Shown here in pieces: positions 58,984 to 64,000 of a stretch of 64,000 bases of DNA. Position numbers and translations under genes: made by a program. Source of the DNA: Nitrosomonas sp. Is35 (GTDB lineage: Bacteria > Pseudomonadota > Gammaproteobacteria > Burkholderiales > Nitrosomonadaceae); NCBI RefSeq assembly GCF_033063295.1, contig NZ_JAWJZH010000001.1:1-64000 (forward strand), read 5' to 3'. The notes under the pieces are model-generated. The model ran no database searches. It saw nothing but the letters and a program-made list of their open reading frames with translations, and was not told the origin of the DNA. Every line of letters begins with the position of its first letter. Positions within the stretch are counted from its first letter, which is position 1.

Positions 58984-59101
58984 AAGTGAATGGCCGCTAA
59001 AAAGCCTTAAATCTTTAACGATTATTATCTTAGTGCCGCGCTAGAAAAGCGCTTGTCGCACATCCGAATTAATTTCCTGCGTTATCTGTTCTTCTGTCAA
59101 C

Positions 59102-59131
59102 TTGAGTAAGCCAAGGAAAATGCTATATAAT
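59102..59131 (+). promoter_or_regulatory. Promoter of the rpsB operon
   Basis: TTGAGT (59102-59107) and TATAAT (59126-59131) are spaced by 18 bases, a good sigma70 pair. Transcription would start near 59138 and leave a leader of about 115 nt before rpsB. Confidence 0.7.
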
Positions 59132-59151
59132 GCCGCCATAATTTAACGGTC

Positions 59152-59167
59152 CATGCGGTAGCGCATG
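59152..59167 (+). promoter_or_regulatory. Hairpin in the rpsB leader
   Basis: CATGCG-GTAG-CGCATG forms a perfect six-bp stem in the rpsB 5' leader, about 20 bases after the -10 box. It could be part of an S2 autoregulatory leader, by analogy with other bacteria. Confidence 0.4.
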
Positions 59168-59253
59168 AAACACAAGTTGAATTAAATACACACATTCGCT
59201 CTTAATTTTGAATCATTAAAGCGAATGGAGGCTCAATCCATAAGGAGAAATTT

Positions 59254-59979
59254 ATGTCAGTAACTATGCGTCAAATGCTGGAAGCAGGTGTTCATTTTGG
59301 TCATCAAACCCGCTTCTGGAATCCCAAAATGGCCCCTTATATCTTCGGCCATCGCAATAAAATTCACATCATCAATCTTGAAAAAACTCTGGTGATGTAT
59401 GAAGAAGCCATGAAATATGTGCGTCAATTATCAGCAAACAAGGGTGTTATCTTATTTGTCGGCACTAAACGCCAGGCGCGCGATATTGTGCGCGAGGAAG
59501 CTCAGCGTTGCGGATCGCCTTATGTAGATCAACGCTGGTTAGGCGGAATGCTGACTAATTTCAAGACCATCAAGCAATCTATTAAGCGTTTACAAGAAAT
59601 GGAAGTAATGACACAAGATGGAACGCTGGATAAGCTTGTGAAAAAAGAAGCGCTTGATCTTCAGCGCGAATTGGATAAGCTCAATAGCAGTCTGGGTGGC
59701 ATTAAGGATATGAAAGGATTGCCGGATGCGCTATTTGTCATCGATGTGGGCTATCAAAAAGGCGCTATTACGGAAGCCAGAAAGCTTGGTATTCCGGTTA
59801 TTGGTGTCGTTGATACTAATCATAATCCCGATAATTTACAGTACATTATCCCTGGAAATGACGATTCGAGCCGGGCAATACGCCTATATGCGCGCGGTGT
59901 AGCTGATGCGATTCTGGAAGGACGTAATCAATCGATTCAAGAAATCATTGAAATGAGTGCAGAGGCTGAGCAAAGTTAA
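59254..59979 (+). CDS. rpsB: 30S ribosomal protein S2
   Basis: Ribosomal S2, required for full 30S function. The 241-residue protein starts [19 protein letters not shown] and has [19 protein letters not shown] and PDALFVIDV, all highly conserved. AAGGAG stands before the ATG. It leads the rpsB-tsf-pyrH-frr-uppS-cdsA run. Confidence 0.99.
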   Translation: MSVTMRQMLEAGVHFGHQTRFWNPKMAPYIFGHRNKIHIINLEKTLVMYEEAMKYVRQLSANKGVILFVGTKRQARDIVREEAQRCGSPYVDQRWLGGMLTNFKTIKQSIKRLQEMEVMTQDGTLDKLVKKEALDLQRELDKLNSSLGGIKDMKGLPDALFVIDVGYQKGAITEARKLGIPVIGVVDTNHNPDNLQYIIPGNDDSSRAIRLYARGVADAILEGRNQSIQEIIEMSAEAEQS

Positions 59980-59999
59980 GAAATCTGCATTTATTATTT

Positions 60000-60027
60000 G
60001 ATAGCTGCCGCATGCGCGGCGGCTATC
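60000..60027 (+). terminator. Hairpin between rpsB and tsf
   Basis: GATAGCTGCCGC (60000-60011), a four-base loop and GCGGCGGCTATC (60016-60027) form a 12-bp stem with one G-U pair. No T tract follows, so it looks like an attenuator or mRNA-stabilising hairpin that sets the rpsB/tsf ratio rather than a full terminator. Confidence 0.6.
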
Positions 60028-60121
60028 GGTATTAAATACCATTGAACTGTTTCAAGGTAAGGCTTATCAACCTGTGGCGGATTTGTGAAGATTGTTTAAT
60101 TTGCCATTGAATGTTAAGTAA

Positions 60122-60146
60122 ATTTTAATCTTATCTTGATTAAAAT
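60122..60146. other. Inverted repeat in the tsf leader
   Basis: ATTTTAATC (60122-60130) and GATTAAAAT (60138-60146) are perfect 9-bp arms around seven bases, about 40 bases before the tsf start. It could be a protein-binding site or a weak leader hairpin. Confidence 0.4.
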
Positions 60147-60186
60147 CTATATTCATTCATAAATTAATTTTGTAACTGGAGTAAAT

Positions 60187-61071
60187 ATGGCGGAAATTAC
60201 CGCGAGCATGGTCAAAGAATTGCGTGAAATGACCGGTCTTGGCATGATGGAATGCAAAAAAGCGCTGGCAGAGACTGACGGTGATATGAAAGCGGCAGAA
60301 GATCTGTTAAGAATTAAAAGCGGTGCCAAAGCAAGTAAGGCGGCAGGACGAATCGCTGCTGAAGGTGTCATTGGCGCGTATGTTTCGACTGACAGCAAAT
60401 GCGGCGCACTGGTTGAAGTTAACTGTGAAACGGATTTTGTGGCCAGAAATGAAGATATTATCAATTTTGCCAAAAGCTTGGCCGGGTTGATAGCCACAAA
60501 AAATATCACGGATGTTGCAGTATTAAGCGAAGCGGCGCTGCCGGGCGGTGAAACTGTTGAAACGGTTCGTAAAGCGTTGATCATGAAACTGGGTGAAAAT
60601 ATCAGCATCCGCCGCTGCGGACGTCATGAAACACAAGGTCAGCTGGCTTATTACCTTCATGGTACTAAAATTGGTGTAATGATCGATTATACCGGTGGTG
60701 ATGAAGTGCTAGGCAAGGATCTGGCTATGCATATCGCCGCAAGTAAACCCATGTGCGTTTCCAAAGAGCAAGTATCCGCTGATGTTTTGGCGCATGAGCG
60801 GCAGATCTTCACTGCACAAGCGGCTGATAGCGGTAAACCGGCGAATATCATTGAAAAAATGGTCGATGGCCGCATTGCAAAGTATCTGGCTGAAATCACT
60901 TTGTTAGGTCAGCCTTTTGTCAAGGATCCGGAACAAACCGTAGAAAAATTGCTGGCCAAAAAATCTGCCAAAGTAAACGCGTTTACGATGTTTGTGGTTG
61001 GAGAAGGGATAGAAAAGAAATCCGAGAATTTTGCGGAAGAAGTGAAAGCCCAGATGGAACAGGCAAAGTAA
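60187..61071 (+). CDS. tsf: Elongation factor Ts
   Basis: Nucleotide exchange factor for EF-Tu. The 294-residue protein has the conserved start [20 protein letters not shown] and [11 protein letters not shown], with dimerisation and coiled-coil parts. TGGAG precedes the ATG. pyrH follows after 31 bases. Confidence 0.98.
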   Translation: MAEITASMVKELREMTGLGMMECKKALAETDGDMKAAEDLLRIKSGAKASKAAGRIAAEGVIGAYVSTDSKCGALVEVNCETDFVARNEDIINFAKSLAGLIATKNITDVAVLSEAALPGGETVETVRKALIMKLGENISIRRCGRHETQGQLAYYLHGTKIGVMIDYTGGDEVLGKDLAMHIAASKPMCVSKEQVSADVLAHERQIFTAQAADSGKPANIIEKMVDGRIAKYLAEITLLGQPFVKDPEQTVEKLLAKKSAKVNAFTMFVVGEGIEKKSENFAEEVKAQMEQAK

Positions 61072-61102
61072 CACGAGTTATCATCTTTCCAATTAACGAT
61101 CA

Positions 61103-61819
61103 ATGACCGCTGTTGCTTATAAACGTATTTTACTGAAGCTATCCGGCGAAGCCCTGATGGGTGAAGATAAGTATGGGATCAATCATGCAGTGATGGGCAG
61201 AATTGTTGCTGAGATCCAAGAGATCAGTAAATTAGGTGTTGAAATTGCCATTGTGGTTGGCGGCGGAAACATTTTTCGTGGCATGAAGTCCGCCAATGAC
61301 GGGCTTGAGCGCGTTACCGCGGATTATATGGGTATGTTAGCCACTGTGATGAATGCCCTTGCACTGCAAGACGCCATGAAGCTGGTCGGCTTGGTGCCGC
61401 GAATACAGTCCGCTTTACGCATCGAACAAGTCGTGGAACCTTATATTCGCGGACGTGCCATTCGTTATCTGAAAGATGGCAGGGTGGTAATTTTTGCGGC
61501 AGGAACCGGCAATCCTTTTTTTACCACTGATACTGCAGCCGCTTTGCGAGGCATGGAAATGAATGCGGATATCATGCTTAAGGCAACCAAGGTGGATGGT
61601 ATTTATACCAGTGATCCGAAAATTAATCCGGATGCGACGCGCTTTCATCAATTATCTTTTGATGAAGCGATCGCGAAGAATTTACAGGTAATGGATGCAA
61701 CAGCGCTGACGTTATGCCGGGATCAGAAATTACCGCTCAATGTATTCAGTATTTTCAAGACTGGCGCTCTTAAACGTATAATAACAGGAGAAGATGAAGG
61801 AACGTTGGTGACGGTCTGA
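61103..61819 (+). CDS. pyrH: UMP kinase
   Basis: Hexameric bacterial UMP kinase of the amino-acid kinase fold. The 238-residue protein has [43 protein letters not shown] and the ATP-site [15 protein letters not shown]. Length is standard. Confidence 0.98.
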   Translation: MTAVAYKRILLKLSGEALMGEDKYGINHAVMGRIVAEIQEISKLGVEIAIVVGGGNIFRGMKSANDGLERVTADYMGMLATVMNALALQDAMKLVGLVPRIQSALRIEQVVEPYIRGRAIRYLKDGRVVIFAAGTGNPFFTTDTAAALRGMEMNADIMLKATKVDGIYTSDPKINPDATRFHQLSFDEAIAKNLQVMDATALTLCRDQKLPLNVFSIFKTGALKRIITGEDEGTLVTV

Positions 61820-61869
61820 TGCTACGATAGTCGGGTCTTCTGAAATAGATTCAAGAGGGATAGGATATT

Positions 61870-62427
61870 ATGATTGCCGATGTAAAAAAATCCGCTGAAC
61901 AAAAGATGCAAAAAAGCCTGGAAGCATTGAAAGTGGATTTGAGTAAAGTTAGAAGCGGGCGAGCACACACTGGCATACTGGATCATGTCACAGTCGATTA
62001 CTATGGCACGCAAACGCCGATCAACCAAGTTGCCAATATCAACTTGATTGATGCGCGCACGATCGGTGTTATCCCTTGGGAAAAGAAAATGGCTAATGCC
62101 ATTGAAAAAGCTATCCGTGAATCCGATCTGGGTTTAAATCCGATGCCGGTAGGCGAAACTATCCGCGTACCGATGCCGGCGCTTACCGAAGAGCGCCGCC
62201 GCGATCTGTTCAAAGTGGTAAAACATGAAGCGGAAGCCGTGCGTGTTGCCATGCGCAATATCCGCCGGGACGCGAATGCGCACCTGAAAGACTTATTAAA
62301 GTCTAAAGAAATATCGGAAGACGAAGAGCGCCGCGGGCAAGACGAGATTCAAAAGTTAACCGATCGATATATCTTAGAAATTGATAAGGTTTTACAGGTT
62401 AAGGAAGCCGAACTGATGGCGGTTTGA
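61870..62427 (+). CDS. frr: Ribosome recycling factor
   Basis: Splits post-termination ribosomes with EF-G. The 185-residue tRNA-shaped protein has [32 protein letters not shown] and [13 protein letters not shown]. Its stop is one base from the uppS start. Confidence 0.98.
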   Translation: MIADVKKSAEQKMQKSLEALKVDLSKVRSGRAHTGILDHVTVDYYGTQTPINQVANINLIDARTIGVIPWEKKMANAIEKAIRESDLGLNPMPVGETIRVPMPALTEERRRDLFKVVKHEAEAVRVAMRNIRRDANAHLKDLLKSKEISEDEERRGQDEIQKLTDRYILEIDKVLQVKEAELMAV

Positions 62428-62428
62428 T

Positions 62429-63196
62429 ATGCCTCAAGGTCCGAGTTCAACCCGAGAAATACCCGAAACAGGTTCAATACCCAAACACATTGCTATTATT
62501 ATGGATGGTAACGGCCGTTGGGCACAAAGCCGTTATATGCCTCGGATTGCCGGACATAAGCAGGGTGTCGAAACAGTTCGCGGTGTTATTAAAGCCTGTA
62601 TGGAACGCGGTGTTGCTTTCCTCACATTATTTGCCTTCAGCAGCGAAAACTGGCGGCGGCCTACCGATGAAGTTATGTCTCTGATGCAACTGTTTCTTGG
62701 CGCATTGGAGCAAGAAATCACCAAATTGCATGAAAATGGCATCCGTTTTAAAGTCATCGGCGACATATCAAGATTCGATCCTAAAATCGTAGAATTCATT
62801 CACCTTGGCGAGCAGCTCACCGCCAACAATACGCGTCTCACATTTACGATTGCGGCCAATTATGGCGGCCGCTGGGATATCATGCAAGCCATGCGCAAAA
62901 TGATGGCGCAGTCAAAAGATCTGCCGCTGAATTTTGAAGAAGAAAGCTTGGCACAATATCTGTCCATGAGTTATGCACCTGAACCGGATTTGTTTATCCG
63001 CACCGGCGGTGAGTACCGCATCAGTAATTTTTTACTATGGCAGCTGGCCTATACTGAATTATATTTCACCGATACACTATGGCCGGATTTTGACGAGCAT
63101 GAGCTTGAACTGGCCATTCAATCTTATCAGCAGCGCGAGCGCCGCTTTGGCCGCACGAGTGAGCAGCTGCAAATGACACTATCCGCCGAAGGATAA
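62429..63196 (+). CDS. uppS: Undecaprenyl diphosphate synthase
   Basis: Cis-prenyltransferase that makes the C55 lipid carrier for peptidoglycan and other polymers. The 255-residue protein has the catalytic [13 protein letters not shown] motif, [11 protein letters not shown], and [15 protein letters not shown] with the conserved substrate Arg and Asn. The N-terminal about 20 residues are variable. It follows frr by one base. Confidence 0.98.
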   Translation: MPQGPSSTREIPETGSIPKHIAIIMDGNGRWAQSRYMPRIAGHKQGVETVRGVIKACMERGVAFLTLFAFSSENWRRPTDEVMSLMQLFLGALEQEITKLHENGIRFKVIGDISRFDPKIVEFIHLGEQLTANNTRLTFTIAANYGGRWDIMQAMRKMMAQSKDLPLNFEEESLAQYLSMSYAPEPDLFIRTGGEYRISNFLLWQLAYTELYFTDTLWPDFDEHELELAIQSYQQRERRFGRTSEQLQMTLSAEG

Positions 63197-63210
63197 AAAG
63201 ATTACCTTTC

Positions 63211-64000
63211 ATGCTTAAAACCCGCATCCTCACTGCAGTCGTTATTCTTCCCTTGTTTTTATCGGCGCTGTTTTTATTACAAGATATCTTTTGGGTCATC
63301 GTAATACTTTCATTGACGATAATCGGATCGCGCGAATGGAGCCGGTTAGCGGGATTTTCAGTACGGAATACCATCATTTTTATGCTCCTGACCACATTCA
63401 TCGGGGGAGAGTTGTTGTTTCAAATGAGTGAATCGTTAAAAGCGAATATTTACTCTCCGGATTTAATCTGGGTTTATATTTTGTCCGCAGCTTTTTGGAT
63501 CATCAGTGTACCGCCCTATCTGAAACAGCTTTACGCAATAAAAAATCCGCTTATTTTGATGCTGACCGGCTGGATACTCTTGCTGCCCACTTGTCTTGCG
63601 CTCTATCAATTGCGTGCTATCAGTCCGGAGCTGTTACTGGGTTTTATGGCAACTATCTGGATTTCCGATAGTGCAGCTTATTTCACTGGAAGATCATTCG
63701 GTAAACACAAACTTGCTCCCCGGATTAGCCCGAATAAAACTTGGGAAGGTGTAGCTGGTGCTCTAGTTGCGGTATTACTTTATGGTCTGATCTGGGATTT
63801 CTGGTTTCTTGAAGAATCTTTAGCGGCGAAATTGATACCATTGCTACTGTTTATGGCGATATTAGGTATTATCGGGGATTTATACGAATCGCTGATGAAA
63901 CGTCAGGCCGGTGTTAAGGATAGTGGAAATATTTTGCCAGGTCACGGTGGAATTTTGGATCGAATCGATGCTTTGACTTCTTCACTGCCATTTGCCATTT
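63211..64000 (+). CDS. cdsA: Phosphatidate cytidylyltransferase (partial, cut by window end)
   Basis: Makes CDP-diacylglycerol from phosphatidic acid in the inner membrane. The frame opens at ATG 63211, 14 bases after uppS, and runs to the last base without a stop (about 263 codons). It has several membrane helices and the family motif region SPNKTWEGVAGA. The cytidylyltransferase signature follows near 63890-63975: SLMKRQAGVKDSGNILPGH then GGILDRID. Only the C-terminal few residues are missing. Its substrate comes from PlsC at 32367-33092. Confidence 0.96.
   Translation, partial: MLKTRILTAVVILPLFLSALFLLQDIFWVIVILSLTIIGSREWSRLAGFSVRNTIIFMLLTTFIGGELLFQMSESLKANIYSPDLIWVYILSAAFWIISVPPYLKQLYAIKNPLILMLTGWILLLPTCLALYQLRAISPELLLGFMATIWISDSAAYFTGRSFGKHKLAPRISPNKTWEGVAGALVAVLLYGLIWDFWFLEESLAAKLIPLLLFMAILGIIGDLYESLMKRQAGVKDSGNILPGHGGILDRIDALTSSLPFAI

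Overview
The window looks like the start of a betaproteobacterial chromosome, probably of the Nitrosomonas/Nitrosomonadaceae type. Base 1 is the first base of dnaA. The order dnaA-dnaN-gyrB without recF, the lolB-ispE-tRNA-Gln-prs-rplY-pth-ychF run and the rpsB-tsf-pyrH-frr-uppS-cdsA run all fit this group. The genus is an inference: no rRNA and no ammonia-oxidation gene is present to fix it. Most of the window is housekeeping DNA with ordinary composition; a few AT-richer stretches are accessory.

Layout. 1-5300: replication genes dnaA, dnaN and gyrB, with DnaA boxes between dnaA and dnaN. 5374-13092: an accessory type I restriction-modification locus, hsdM-hsdS-[vapBC]-hsdR, with a VapBC toxin-antitoxin pair inside the operon and its own promoter. 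13249-20800: a secreted beta-propeller-like protein, typA, an ornithine cyclodeaminase homologue, a chemoreceptor, and an apparently intact IS5-family element just upstream of the chemoreceptor gene. 20928-28023: redox and metal genes: cutA, dsbD, a TlpA-like thioredoxin, a BON lipoprotein, ttcA, and a cupredoxin/DUF411/cytochrome c cluster. 28423-38257: mutS, then a minus-strand block slyD and lnt-glyQ-glyS-gmhB-plsC-metallopeptidase, in which genes overlap or nearly touch. 38642-47675: TPR lipoprotein, minCDE, lolB, ispE, tRNA-Gln, prs, rplY, pth, ychF.

47679-51427 is the second accessory island: a Fic AMP-transferase with its own winged-helix domain and a set of TGTCGC inverted repeats in front of it, then an AT-rich two-gene unit, a reverse transcriptase of the defence (UG/Abi-like) type overlapping a PD-(D/E)XK nuclease-like gene. 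This pair is the best candidate for a little-described anti-phage system. 51668-58983: rapA, a DUF2490 outer-membrane protein, a 651-base non-coding region with a strong hairpin and a 71-base repeat carrying response-regulator-like boxes, a c-type cytochrome lipoprotein, a HemN-like radical-SAM protein and an FNR regulator with a perfect FNR box upstream. 59126-64000: the rpsB-tsf-pyrH-frr-uppS-cdsA translation/envelope run, cut by the window end in cdsA.

Points to look at again: the RT-nuclease pair, GmhB with Thr in place of the general acid/base Asp, the HemN-like protein lacking the fourth cysteine, the Fic operator array, the duplicated TTAAG boxes, and the vapBC insertion inside the restriction operon. 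No CRISPR array or rRNA was seen; tRNA-Gln is the only tRNA found.
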